Shown here: positions 1 to 6,021 of the stretch, in pieces
Position numbering within the stretch: the stretch's first letter is position 1
Layout of the letters: every line of letters starts with the position of its first letter
From: a virus
Strand: one strand, 5' to 3'
DNA: 37,654 bases
Virus record (IMG/VR): IMGVR_UViG_3300014711_000004
Span: 1-37,654 of that record
Notes under the pieces: model-generated
Databases searched by the model: none
Told to the model about the DNA's origin: nothing
The model's input: only the letters and a program-made list of their open reading frames with translations
Program-made: the position numbers and the translations under genes

Positions 1-227
1 CCACCGCACAGCGCGCCATCGTCAACCGGCAGGTAGCCAAGGAGGGCATCCCCCTCGAGCTGCACTGTGGCGAGGGCTACCAGTATTTCATCCATGACGA
101 TCCCGCGAACAACCGCTTCGAGACGCACAGCGTCATGGTCCCGTACATCAACCGCCTGACCTACGCGCAATGGCTGAGCGAGGCCCGCAGCGCGTGGAAG
201 GCCATGCAGAAAAGGTGGGAGAAATGA
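1..227 (+). CDS. 3' end of a small phage protein (5' end outside window)
   Basis: An open frame (codons from base 3) runs to a TGA at 225-227 and encodes the last 74 residues of a protein. It contains HCGEGYQYFIHDD, then VPYINRLTYAQWLSEA and a basic Trp-rich C-terminus. The shape resembles small conserved phage proteins of unknown function, and I cannot name a family. The stop overlaps the ATG of the next gene (ATGA), so the two are probably translationally coupled. The start is not in the window. Confidence 0.75.
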   Translation, partial: TAQRAIVNRQVAKEGIPLELHCGEGYQYFIHDDPANNRFETHSVMVPYINRLTYAQWLSEARSAWKAMQKRWEK

Positions 228-514
228 CCGCCGAGGAGATTGCCAAGCTGCGCGCCGCGCGCGCCGCGTTCCGCCGCAAGGCCGCTGGCTCCAAGTTCTG
301 GGTGAAGCGCGCGAAAGACGGCAATCGGGCCAAGCGCGCCGCGCGCATTCTCGCCGCCGTCAGCGACGGCTTGTCCCGCGAGGAGACGGCCGTCCTGCTT
401 GGCATCAGTCACAGCGCCTTGCGTACGTGGCTTCACGCCAATGCGGGATCGACGCTGTGGCCGTTGGGCAGCGAGCAGCTGGCGCTGCTGCGCCGCATCG
501 CGGCTACGCAGTAA
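224..514 (+). CDS. Small HTH DNA-binding protein
   Basis: 96 aa, starting at the ATG that overlaps the upstream stop and follows an AGGTGGGAG ribosome site. The N-terminal half is basic and Ala/Arg-rich. Residues about 50-70 (SREETAVLLGISHSALRTWL) form a clear helix-turn-helix of the kind seen in small phage regulators and terminase small subunits. Nothing identifies the operator. A longer start at 170 is possible but lies inside the upstream gene and has no ribosome site. It is the last gene before the first leader/promoter module (522-562). A role as transcription regulator is inferred from the HTH alone. Confidence 0.7.
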   Translation: MTAEEIAKLRAARAAFRRKAAGSKFWVKRAKDGNRAKRAARILAAVSDGLSREETAVLLGISHSALRTWLHANAGSTLWPLGSEQLALLRRIAATQ

Positions 515-521
515 CCACAGT

Positions 522-562
522 GTGCAATTAGACGTTGCAGTCTGCTGCGGAGCTGGTATGAG
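522..562 (+). promoter_or_regulatory. Leader module 1: TTGCA pair plus sigma70-like promoter
   Basis: The gap after the HTH gene holds GTGCAATTAGACGTTGCAG: a TGCAA half and a TTGCA half 13 nt apart. TTGCAG (535-540) fits a -35 box, followed after 16 nt by TATGAG (557-562) as a -10. Downstream come AGCAACGCAG and a GAGGAGA ribosome site for the gene at 596. The same arrangement recurs at 1285, 2718 and 8083. Confidence 0.55.
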
Positions 563-595
563 GAGACATCAGCAACGCAGTGAGGAGACACCGCC

Positions 596-847
596 ATGTA
601 CGTTACCTTCGAACACACCATCACGCGCGGCGACGACGAGTTCTACGTCGAGGTCGGCTACATCGCCGTGGGCCGTGACGTCGAGATTGACAGCGTCCAG
701 CTGGACGGTGCCGACTTCCCGACCACCCCCGCCGAAGACGCCGAAATCTTGGCCGCGTGCTTCGACCGCGTCGATGAAGACTGGTACGACGCACAGGCTG
801 CATACGGCGACTATCTGGCCGACCTGCGCGCCGAAGATCGCTACTGA
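596..847 (+). CDS. Hypothetical acidic phage protein
   Basis: 83 aa, very acidic (many Asp/Glu), preceded by GAGGAGACACCGCC. The N-terminus (MYVTFEHTITRGDDEFYVEV) looks like paired beta strands, and the C-terminal half is probably helical. I do not recognise a family. It is the first gene behind leader module 1, so it is probably expressed early with the genes to 1284. Small acidic proteins in this position are sometimes host-takeover or inhibitor proteins, but nothing here shows that. Confidence 0.7.
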   Translation: MYVTFEHTITRGDDEFYVEVGYIAVGRDVEIDSVQLDGADFPTTPAEDAEILAACFDRVDEDWYDAQAAYGDYLADLRAEDRY

Positions 848-859
848 GGAGAGACCGAC

Positions 860-1117
860 ATGACCCCGACCAAGACCCGCACGACGTACTCAGCGGAGTA
901 CGAGTTCATCCGCCCGTACACTGACGGTACAGTATGGATCGACGTCCGCACTGGCGCTACCGATGTCGAGCAGGCGCGCACATGGGCGGCTGACGCGCGC
1001 CGGTGGGTGCAGCAGCGCAACGACATCGCTGCAATCGCCGGTGACCGCATCCCCTACACCGGCGAGGTCCGGATCGTGAAGGTCACCACTACGGTGACCG
1101 AGGAGGTGGTGCAGTGA
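860..1117 (+). CDS. Hypothetical phage protein
   Basis: 85 aa with a strong ribosome site (GAGGAGAGACCGAC) 12 nt after the previous stop. The first third is a Tyr-rich, strand-like segment (RTTYSAEYEFIRPYTDGTVW). The middle is helical (DVEQARTWAADARRWVQQRN), and the C-terminus is again strand-like (GEVRIVKVTTTV). No family recognised. It is coupled to the next gene by a GTGA overlap. Function unknown. Confidence 0.7.
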   Translation: MTPTKTRTTYSAEYEFIRPYTDGTVWIDVRTGATDVEQARTWAADARRWVQQRNDIAAIAGDRIPYTGEVRIVKVTTTVTEEVVQ

Positions 1118-1284
1118 AGACGCTCGTCCGCTGGCTGTTCGCCCCGCGTCACAGCCTCGCCGACCTGCTGTTCTTCGCCGCAACCTTCGGTGCCTTCGTC
1201 GGCGGCAGCATCGGCGTGGCCGCGTACTTCGCGCTGATCCTCGGGTGGGCTGTTCTGACGTCAGCATTCAGCGCAAACACCTAA
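1114..1284 (+). CDS. Small two-helix membrane protein
   Basis: 56 aa from a GTG that overlaps the preceding stop (GTGA), with AGGAGGTGG just upstream. Two hydrophobic stretches follow a basic N-terminus (MKTLVRWLFAPRHS): about residues 16-32 (LADLLFFAATFGAFVGG) and 34-50 (IGVAAYFALILGWAVL). This predicts a small inner-membrane protein with both ends on the same side. It is far from the lysis genes, so a holin role is unlikely; superinfection exclusion or membrane takeover is possible but unproven. Confidence 0.65.
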   Translation: MKTLVRWLFAPRHSLADLLFFAATFGAFVGGSIGVAAYFALILGWAVLTSAFSANT

Positions 1285-1325
1285 GTGCAACTAGCTGTTG
1301 CATACCCCAGCCAGCATGGTAGAAG
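1285..1325 (+). promoter_or_regulatory. Leader module 2: TTGCA pair plus promoter
   Basis: Directly after the stop at 1284 comes GTGCAACTAGCTGTTGCAT, again a TGCAA and TTGCA pair 13 nt apart. TTGCAT (1298-1303) as -35, a 16-nt spacer and TAGAAG (1320-1325) as -10 give a plausible sigma70 promoter. CATCAGCAACGCAGAGGAG follows, almost identical to the leader of module 1, and leads to the GTG at 1355. Confidence 0.55.
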
Positions 1326-1354
1326 GGGGCATCAGCAACGCAGAGGAGAGTTCA

Positions 1355-1720
1355 GTGTACGACGCAATCATCAACGTGGGCATGGTCAGCAGCGACGGCA
1401 GCAAGACCTTCGACATCGACGAGGTCTTCGCCGCCCTGCACGCCAACGGCATCATCGCTTACCCGACGTTCGCCACCGTCGTCGAGAGTGACAGCGAGCC
1501 GACCGTCGTGGTCCACGCGATCATCGCGGCCGACAGCGACGTGTACAACGCCGCCGTCGATCTGGAACAGGACTGCATCGCCGTGTGGGCCGGCCGCGCC
1601 CGCGAAGGTAGCCTGATCGGCCCGAACGCTAAGAAGTGGGGCCCGTTCAACCCGCGCTTTTTCTTCCTGCCGAGCGGGAAGCGCCTGTCTGATCTGATCG
1701 GTGAAGAGGAGGCCGCGTGA
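1355..1720 (+). CDS. Hypothetical phage protein
   Basis: 121 aa. The GTG at 1355 is chosen because it lies 6 nt after AGAGGAGAG; an in-frame TTG-type start at 1298 would fall inside the promoter. The sequence alternates strands and helices (YDAIINVGMVSSDGSKTFD, then DIDEVFAALHANGIIAYPTF) and ends with GPFNPRFFFLPSGKRLSDLI. The C-terminal part mentions no known catalytic motif. The stop overlaps the ATG of the next gene by one base. Function unknown; likely early expressed. Confidence 0.7.
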   Translation: MYDAIINVGMVSSDGSKTFDIDEVFAALHANGIIAYPTFATVVESDSEPTVVVHAIIAADSDVYNAAVDLEQDCIAVWAGRAREGSLIGPNAKKWGPFNPRFFFLPSGKRLSDLIGEEEAA

Positions 1721-2010
1721 TGGCCGGCACGATCTACAGCGGCAACGGCTCGTGGCTCCGCAACGCCGTCGTGACGCCGATGGAGCGCCTTGAGCGCACC
1801 GTGCATGACGCGCTGGCCGCAACGGGCGCAGGCGGCCCCTATGTGCTGGTTCTGCCGGTATGGTTCGAGCGCCAGCTCGAGGGCTGGGACGGCAAGTCGC
1901 GCATTGCGGGCCTGCCGGTCTACTGCAGCCACGAGGTGGCCACGCCGACCGTCATGTCGCAGTACCTGTGTAATCTGATTGCCGAGCGCAATTCCGCGCT
2001 CATTTTCTGA
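1720..2010 (+). CDS. Hypothetical phage protein
   Basis: 96 aa starting at the ATG of a TGATG junction, behind GAAGAGGAGGCC. A GTG one codon upstream is an alternative start. Residues around VLVLPVWFERQLEGWDG and IAGLPVYCSHEVATPT suggest a compact alpha/beta protein. No motif I recognise. It sits in the early small-gene cluster between leader module 2 and the terminator at 2258. Confidence 0.65.
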   Translation: MAGTIYSGNGSWLRNAVVTPMERLERTVHDALAATGAGGPYVLVLPVWFERQLEGWDGKSRIAGLPVYCSHEVATPTVMSQYLCNLIAERNSALIF

Positions 2011-2022
2011 GGAGAAGCACAT

Positions 2023-2235
2023 ATGATCCGTGCTCAAGTCCATTTCGACATGGACCCCAACGATGAGGACCGCGCCGTCGTCTATGAAGTCGTCGACGGC
2101 GAGATGCGGGAAGTGGTCAGCATCGACGTGTCCAACCAGATTGGCACCACGATGGCGGGCCTTCTGTATGAAGCCATGATCGCCTACACCAAGATGTCCG
2201 GCGGCGAGGTCCACGAGGTCGACACGCTGAATTGA
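2023..2235 (+). CDS. Hypothetical phage protein
   Basis: 70 aa, acidic, with ribosome site GAGGAGAAGCACAT. It begins MIRAQVHFDMDPNDEDRAVV and continues with a probable helix (ISNQ-type then LLYEAMIAYTKMSGGE). No recognised domain. It is the last gene before a strong intrinsic terminator at 2258-2293 and so closes the transcription unit that begins with leader module 2. Confidence 0.65.
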   Translation: MIRAQVHFDMDPNDEDRAVVYEVVDGEMREVVSIDVSNQIGTTMAGLLYEAMIAYTKMSGGEVHEVDTLN

Positions 2236-2257
2236 CCGCCGAAGCGATTGCACAACG

Positions 2258-2293
2258 GAGGGGGCTGCGGTACTATCGCGGCCCCCTCTTTTT
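2258..2293 (+). terminator. Rho-independent terminator
   Basis: A fully paired 12-bp stem, GAGGGGGCTGCG (2258-2269) with CGCGGCCCCCTC (2277-2288) counting one T-G pair, has a 7-nt loop and is followed directly by five T residues. It lies between the stop at 2235 and the ATG at 2305. Confidence 0.85.
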
Positions 2294-2304
2294 GTGAGCG
2301 CCCC

Positions 2305-2727
2305 ATGCGATTGTACGAGACCGCCGACGATCTACGGAATGAAGCCGTGGCCATTGCCACGCTGTGCGAGGTGCTACAATGCACGTCGGCCAAGATGCCG
2401 CTGCGTTCGCGCGCCGACGCGGTGCTGATGAAGGATGGCGAGGCGCGGACGATTGTCGAGTTCAAGCAGCGCAAGGTGCGCCGGCGCGCCTATGACACGT
2501 ACATGATAGGCAAGGCCAAGTACGATGCGCTGCTGGCGTGGCGCGACCACGGCTTCAAGTCGGTGCTGCTGGTGCAGTGGCGCGACGAGCTGGCCTACGT
2601 CCTGCTGCCGGTCGAGCACGAGGTGGCCGAGGGCGGCCGGACTGATCGCGGCGACCCGCGCGACATCGAGGCCGTCGTCCATATCCCAACTGACGCTTTC
2701 ACCACGGTGAAAGTTATTTGCAACTAA
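2305..2727 (+). CDS. Putative PD-(D/E)XK nuclease
   Basis: 140 aa. The ATG at 2305 is chosen because the earlier in-frame ATG at 2248 lies upstream of and inside the terminator hairpin. The layout matches the PD-(D/E)XK nuclease core: E13 in a first helix, D38 (SRADAVL), then E52-F-K54-Q55 (IVEFKQRK) in the next strand, followed by a helix with Y/K residues (RAYDTYMIGKAKYDALL). It probably cuts or processes DNA; the substrate is unknown. It lies upstream of leader module 3, whose first TTGCAA overlaps its stop codon. Fold assignment is by motif only. Confidence 0.6.
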   Translation: MRLYETADDLRNEAVAIATLCEVLQCTSAKMPLRSRADAVLMKDGEARTIVEFKQRKVRRRAYDTYMIGKAKYDALLAWRDHGFKSVLLVQWRDELAYVLLPVEHEVAEGGRTDRGDPRDIEAVVHIPTDAFTTVKVICN

Positions 2728-2760
2728 GGGGTTGCATTGCGGGCCTATAGGCCTTATGTG
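2718..2760 (+). promoter_or_regulatory. Leader module 3: TTGCA pair, 12-bp palindrome, promoter
   Basis: TTGCAACTAAGGGGTTGCAT has two TTGCA halves 14 nt apart, the first overlapping the nuclease stop. TTGCAT (2732-2737), a 17-nt spacer and TATGTG (2755-2760) form a promoter-like pair. The spacer contains a perfect 12-bp palindrome GGCCTATAGGCC (2742-2753), a likely operator or recognition site. AGCAACAACGCAGAGGAGA then precedes the ATG at 2793. Confidence 0.55.
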
Positions 2761-2792
2761 AGGGGAAGCAACAACGCAGAGGAGAAACTGCA

Positions 2793-3317
2793 ATGCCCGA
2801 CACCGCACCGTGGGCCGTCACAATGGCCGACATCTACGCGCACCGCCCCTGCACCAGAGGGTGGCAGAAACTGCGGAAGTTCACCGGCCTTCACGCTGAT
2901 GACGCAACCACCCCCGTCACGCTGCTGACGATCCTTGAGAGTAACGGACTGGACGATGCGCTGTGGTGCCTGCGTGCCGTCAAAGGCCGCGACCGCGAAA
3001 TCCGGCTGTACGCAGTCTGGTGTGCGCGACAGGTGCAGCACATGATGACCGACCCGCGCTCCGTAGCCGCGCTCGACGTGGCAGAGCGTTATGCGAACGG
3101 CGAGGCTACCGAAGAGGAGTTGGTCGCCGCTGAGGTCGCCGCTCGGGCCGCTACGGACGCCGCTTGGGCCGCTCGGTCCGCCGCTTGGGCCGCCGCTCGG
3201 GCCGCTACGGACGCCGCTTGGGCCGCCGCTTGGACCGCTGGGGCCGCCGCTGGGGACGCCGCTGGGGACGCCGCTCGGGACGCACAGGAAGCTAAGTTCA
3301 AGGAGATGGTTGGATGA
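2793..3317 (+). CDS. Phage protein with Ala-rich pentapeptide-like C-terminal repeats
   Basis: 174 aa. Residues 1-110 form a conserved-looking, mostly helical domain (HRPCTRGWQKLRKFTG, then DDALWCLRAVKGR and REIRLYAVWCARQVQHMM). From about residue 110 the protein becomes repeats of A-A-x-A-A with W, T and D at fixed places (AATDAAWAA), probably one long amphipathic helix or coiled coil. The ribosome site is GCAGAGGAGAAACTGC. I recall proteins of this N-terminal type in other phages but know no function. The repeats are direct DNA repeats (3138-3226), so copy number may vary. Coupled to the next gene by ATGA. Confidence 0.75.
   Translation: MPDTAPWAVTMADIYAHRPCTRGWQKLRKFTGLHADDATTPVTLLTILESNGLDDALWCLRAVKGRDREIRLYAVWCARQVQHMMTDPRSVAALDVAERYANGEATEEELVAAEVAARAATDAAWAARSAAWAAARAATDAAWAAAWTAGAAAGDAAGDAARDAQEAKFKEMVG
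3138..3226 (+). repeat. Direct repeats encoding the Ala-rich helix
   Basis: A 35-bp segment beginning GCCGCTCGGGCC at 3138 recurs exactly at 3192, a period of 54 bp (18 codons). Shorter GCCGCT-GGG variants continue on both sides to about 3285. Codon periodicity is kept, so gain or loss of units would preserve the reading frame. Confidence 0.85.
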
Positions 3318-3646
3318 CTGAGCCGACACAAGCGGATAGGGATGCGGCTGCGCAGGCGTTTTTCTGCAAGCCGTTGCTGGACGCAAAGCACAACGATGAC
3401 CGGCGTGTCAGATCGTTCCAGCGCCACCGCATCGCCAGCACCGCAGCCCTGCAAGCGCGGGTGGAGGAGTTGGAGGGGGCTTTGCGAAACCTTCTAGCAG
3501 CGTGCGACGAAGGCAAGCTGGTCCCGGTCGGAGGCCCTTGCGGAATGACCATCGAGGCGCAGATCAGGGCCAGCGTTTACAACCGCGTTCCTGCGTGGCC
3601 GGTCGAAGAAGCCCGCGCAGCCCTAGGAGGCAACCATGACGATTAA
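3314..3646 (+). CDS. ea22-like small phage protein with ADRDAAA motif
   Basis: 110 aa, ATG overlapping the preceding stop. It opens with MTEPTQADRDAAAQAFF, then SFQRHRIASTAALQARVEEL, a probable coiled coil. The QADRDAAA motif recurs at the start of the protein at 4108 and inside the one at 4537, so this small cluster contains related or recombined modules. Such mosaic proteins are common in phage accessory regions; the function is not known. It overlaps the next gene by 11 nt. Confidence 0.7.
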   Translation: MTEPTQADRDAAAQAFFCKPLLDAKHNDDRRVRSFQRHRIASTAALQARVEELEGALRNLLAACDEGKLVPVGGPCGMTIEAQIRASVYNRVPAWPVEEARAALGGNHDD

Positions 3647-3899
3647 GCCGGAGGAACGCATCCTGATCGCCCTTGGCGTCCATCGTGATGCCATGCCGAT
3701 TGCGGCGGTGAAGGACTTTCAGGCCATCGCAGATGATCTGCGCCGCCCCGCCCCCAAGCCGGTCGATCCGCTGGTTGAGGCGATCAAGGACTGCGAACTG
3801 GCTACGCTAGACGCAATTGAAAACTATGTAGCGAAGAAACTTCGCGCCGCGATGAAGGCCCGTGGATACCAGTGGGCCAAGATCGGGGAGGGCGCGTGA
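3636..3899 (+). CDS. Hypothetical phage protein
   Basis: 87 aa beginning MTIKPEERILIALGVHRDAM behind AGGAGGCAACC, inside the end of the previous gene. The sequence is mainly helical and ends with KKLRAAMKARGYQWAKIGEGA. No family recognised. It shares one base with the next start (TGATG), in keeping with a single polycistronic message. Confidence 0.65.
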   Translation: MTIKPEERILIALGVHRDAMPIAAVKDFQAIADDLRRPAPKPVDPLVEAIKDCELATLDAIENYVAKKLRAAMKARGYQWAKIGEGA

Positions 3900-4111
3900 T
3901 GAGTAGTCCATACCACCATCCAGATTGCCCCCGCTGCAAGGGCCAAGGCTTCTATCTGCGCCGAGAAGAATATGGCTTCTACCGAGATGGGAGCTTCGGC
4001 GGCAACGATTGGCAGGACTGTACTTGCTACCCTGAAATGCCGGTCGAGCGGCTACCGCAGGCTGTTGATCCACGGCGTCCTTTCAAGATCGGCGGAAAGG
4101 TTTACCCATGA
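3899..4111 (+). CDS. Small zinc-ribbon-like protein
   Basis: 70 aa. Two cysteine pairs, CPRCKGQG near residue 9 and CTCYP near residue 43, could bind one zinc ion. The first pair is of the CxxCxGxG type found in DnaJ-like zinc ribbons. The spacer is aromatic and Gly-rich (FYRDGSFGGNDWQ). It starts at the ATG of a TGATG junction and overlaps the next gene by ATGA. Nucleic acid or protein binding is possible; the role is unknown. Confidence 0.6.
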   Translation: MSSPYHHPDCPRCKGQGFYLRREEYGFYRDGSFGGNDWQDCTCYPEMPVERLPQAVDPRRPFKIGGKVYP

Positions 4112-4353
4112 CCACAATCACACAAGCAGACCGCGATGCTGCGGCTGCGGCACAGCGCGATGCCATCATGCGTGTAGGATCACCCGCCCAAGCCTTCGCC
4201 CGCCACCGCGAACAGGCCGAAGCCGAAACCGTCGCGGGGATCGTGGCTTGGTTGCGAAACGAAGCCCTTCGCGCGTGGGGTGCGGACGCCACCGGCAGGG
4301 ATGAAACTACGTTTATCACTGCCGCCATCGAAGCAGGGGAGTGGAAGAAATGA
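4108..4353 (+). CDS. Small phage protein with ADRDAAA motif
   Basis: 81 aa, starting at an ATGA overlap. It opens MTTITQADRDAAAAAQRDAI and continues with QAFARHREQAEAETVAGI. This echoes the protein at 3314 (TQADRDAAA, then SFQRHRIASTAALQAR), suggesting duplication or modular exchange. Helical throughout, with Trp near the end (IEAGEWKK). Function unknown. Confidence 0.7.
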   Translation: MTTITQADRDAAAAAQRDAIMRVGSPAQAFARHREQAEAETVAGIVAWLRNEALRAWGADATGRDETTFITAAIEAGEWKK

Positions 4354-4535
4354 CAAGAACAATCGCAATCGCCGCAGCAGGGCCCGTCCTCGCATACCTG
4401 CTGGGCGCGTACGTCATGGCCGACATCAACGTGCTGCACTGGACGATGGGGCAGCGGGAGGGGAACGCCGTTCTCATGATCGTGTTCTTCATCGTGTCCA
4501 GCTTGGTCGCGCGCGCCAGCCACAAGGCTACCTGA
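4350..4535 (+). CDS. Small two-helix membrane protein
   Basis: 61 aa from an ATG overlapping the preceding stop; a GTG three codons earlier is the alternative. Two membrane segments are visible: about residues 5-24 (IAIAAAGPVLAYLLGAYVMA) and 40-55 (NAVLMIVFFIVSSLVA), with a short loop between. It ends in a basic tail. It resembles no holin I know and is remote from the lysis genes. Possible roles are membrane association or host exclusion, not shown by sequence. Confidence 0.6.
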   Translation: MTRTIAIAAAGPVLAYLLGAYVMADINVLHWTMGQREGNAVLMIVFFIVSSLVARASHKAT

Positions 4536-4536
4536 C

Positions 4537-4734
4537 ATGACCGAGCTTGCATACGCCATCCCCGTTGACCCCGATCTGGCCGACAAGATCGTGCGCGAGT
4601 GGCTGCATCGGCATATCAACTATGCCCTTGCAACGGAGGCGGATTTCAGGTTCAGCGACGCGGATCGCGATGCTGCCGCGAAGGACATCACGGCCATGTG
4701 GCGCGTTCTTGAGTATTTGGGAGACGAGGATTGA
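4537..4734 (+). CDS. Hypothetical protein with internal ADRDAAA motif
   Basis: 65 aa, one base after the previous stop, with weak ribosome-site context (AAGGCTACCTGAC), so coupling is likely. It contains FSDADRDAAAKDITAMW, the same motif found at the N-termini of the proteins at 3314 and 4108. The N-terminus AYAIPVDPDLADKIV and C-terminus RVLEYLGDED are probably helical. Function unknown. Confidence 0.6.
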   Translation: MTELAYAIPVDPDLADKIVREWLHRHINYALATEADFRFSDADRDAAAKDITAMWRVLEYLGDED

Positions 4735-4943
4735 GCTTGCCCGCCACCTTCCGCGCCAATCTTGGCGCGGCGCTGAACGCCGATCCGCGACCGCGAAAAG
4801 CCATCGCCAGCGTGTCGGGCTACAGCGAGAGCTACATACGCCGCGTAACAACCGGCTCCAAGCCCAACCCCACCCTGTCGTTCGTTGAGTGCATGGCGGA
4901 TACGCTGGGCCTCGATCCGATTGCATTGTTGAGAGAAAAATGA
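4731..4943 (+). CDS. XRE/Cro-like HTH regulator
   Basis: 70 aa from a TTG overlapping the upstream stop (TTGA), behind GGGAGACGAGGA. The pattern RKAIASVSGYSESYIRRVTT, then PTLSFVECMADTLGLDP, matches small lambda-Cro/XRE domains: the recognition helix is SESYIRRV, followed by the helix in which CI-like proteins pair with the core. No other domain is present. It probably binds DNA as a dimer. The TTGCA pairs in the leader modules are candidate targets, but this is untested. Coupled by ATGA to the DnaA-like gene. Confidence 0.7.
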   Translation: MSLPATFRANLGAALNADPRPRKAIASVSGYSESYIRRVTTGSKPNPTLSFVECMADTLGLDPIALLREK

Positions 4944-5581
4944 CCATTCGAACTGACATCATAACTACGACGGCGGCCCTGTTCGACGTACACCCGCGCG
5001 ATCTTATCCGCGACTTCCGCTTCGCGTTCCTGACGCGGGCCCGCTTCGCGATGTATCTGGCCCTGCGCCAGCGCGGGTGGACCTACGCCAAGATCGGGCA
5101 GGCCGCAGGCCGCGACCGCAAGAGCGTGGCGCACGGCGTCGCCCGCGCCGAATACATGGCCGAACGCGATCCGGACTTCGCAGCGAAGGTGGCCGAGCTG
5201 GCGAGCACGCTGGACGCCAAGAACACATTCTGGCGGCCGACTGTGGCGGACGTCTTCAAGTTCGTGTGCCACGCGGCGAGCGAAGACGCGCAGGCCGTGC
5301 TGACCGCCCGCACCTTCGACGTGTACAGCCGGATGCTGTGCTCTCTGGCCATGTGCGTGGCGCGGGAAGTCGGGCTGCCGAACCGCACCGTGGGCACGTT
5401 TTTCGGTATCTCGGGCACGGCGGCGCGCAGCGCCGCGCTCCGGTTCGAGGAGCTGTGGGGCGCGTCCGACACGGCGATGGACATCCTCAAGCGCGCCCGC
5501 GAAGAATTTTCGCAGCACAGGGTTGCAATCTCGGATTGCGCGTGCGATGGGGGTGAAGCAACAATGAGGAAAGCAGCATGA
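4940..5581 (+). CDS. DnaA domain IV-like DNA-binding protein
   Basis: 213 aa, ATG overlapping the previous stop. Residues about 8-75 follow the DnaA C-terminal (domain IV) pattern: LFDVHPRDLIRDFR, then TRARFAMYLALR, then IGQAAGRDRKSVAHG, where DnaA has (G)GRDHSTVxHA in the DnaA-box recognition helix. There is no AAA+ domain. The second half (EVGLPNRTVGTFFGISGTAA) contains another probable HTH. It could compete for host DnaA boxes or mark the phage origin; both are inference. The start at 4940 is preferred over 4889, which would lie well inside the previous gene. Confidence 0.75.
   Translation: MTIRTDIITTTAALFDVHPRDLIRDFRFAFLTRARFAMYLALRQRGWTYAKIGQAAGRDRKSVAHGVARAEYMAERDPDFAAKVAELASTLDAKNTFWRPTVADVFKFVCHAASEDAQAVLTARTFDVYSRMLCSLAMCVAREVGLPNRTVGTFFGISGTAARSAALRFEELWGASDTAMDILKRAREEFSQHRVAISDCACDGGEATMRKAA
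5523..5570 (+). promoter_or_regulatory. Leader-like module inside the end of the DnaA-like gene
   Basis: TTGCAATCTCGGATTGC has the same 13-nt paired spacing as modules 1 and 2, and is followed by AAGCAACAATGAGGA before the ATG at 5578. No good -10 is visible (GATGGG at 17 nt from TTGCAA), so it may be an operator or a decayed promoter within coding sequence. Confidence 0.35.
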
Positions 5582-5766
5582 CCAACCATGAAATTCGCGC
5601 CCGTGCGGCTGCGGCATTCGCGAAGCGCGACGAGCTGGAACGTGAACTGCGCGTCATCGACGCGGAACTGCAGGCGCTGCGTAGCGCCCACATGAAGAAC
5701 GAACGGGTGTGGGGGCTGCACATGACCGGCTTTCGTCACGCAATCGAAGGGACGAAGGCGGCATGA
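5578..5766 (+). CDS. Short coiled-coil protein
   Basis: 62 aa, ATGA overlap with the DnaA-like gene. Residues about 5-40 (RARAAAAFAKRDELERELRV and on) form a heptad-type helix like those of small phage accessory proteins. The end, HMTGFRHAIEGTKAA, is less regular. No known family. It overlaps the next gene by ATGA. Confidence 0.6.
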   Translation: MTNHEIRARAAAAFAKRDELERELRVIDAELQALRSAHMKNERVWGLHMTGFRHAIEGTKAA

Positions 5767-6014
5767 GCAATACCGAGAAGCAGCAGCGCGTCACGCACAT
5801 TGACACCGCGATCACCCGCGCCGGCGGCATCCGCAAGTTCTGCGGCATTCACGGCGTGACGCACCAAGCCGTGTACGCGTGGAAGCGTCGCGGCGCGGTG
5901 CCGCTGGACCGCGCGCTCGAGATTGAGCGCCGCCACGGCGTGCCCGCGCTGTTCATCGTAGACCCCAAGATGGCCAACGCCGCCCGCATGATGCTGGCCG
6001 CGCACCGCGCGTAG
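5763..6014 (+). CDS. YdaS/Cro-like HTH regulator
   Basis: 83 aa, start at the ATGA overlap. The sequence IDTAITRAGGIRKFCGIHG, then VTHQAVYAWKRRGAVP, then DRALEIERRHGVP matches the YdaS/Cro-type family of small phage regulators: HTH in residues about 25-45 and a C-terminal helix binding the core. It stands immediately before the primase-helicase gene, so it may control replication gene expression. No YdaT partner is recognisable nearby, so a toxin-antitoxin role is not supported. Confidence 0.75.
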   Translation: MSNTEKQQRVTHIDTAITRAGGIRKFCGIHGVTHQAVYAWKRRGAVPLDRALEIERRHGVPALFIVDPKMANAARMMLAAHRA

Positions 6015-6021
6015 GGGCACC

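Noticed and set aside
2754-3386. - strand frame with SGPSGGPSG collagen-like repeats
   Set aside because: It is the reverse complement of the Ala-rich repeats in the + strand gene at 2793; no ribosome site or conserved flanks.
4341-4349. Upstream GTG as start of the 4350 membrane protein
   Set aside because: The ATG at 4350 overlaps the preceding stop as ATGA, the arrangement used by most neighbours.
5763-6014. Toxin-antitoxin pair involving the YdaS-like protein
   Set aside because: No YdaT-like partner adjacent; neighbours are a coiled-coil protein and the primase-helicase.
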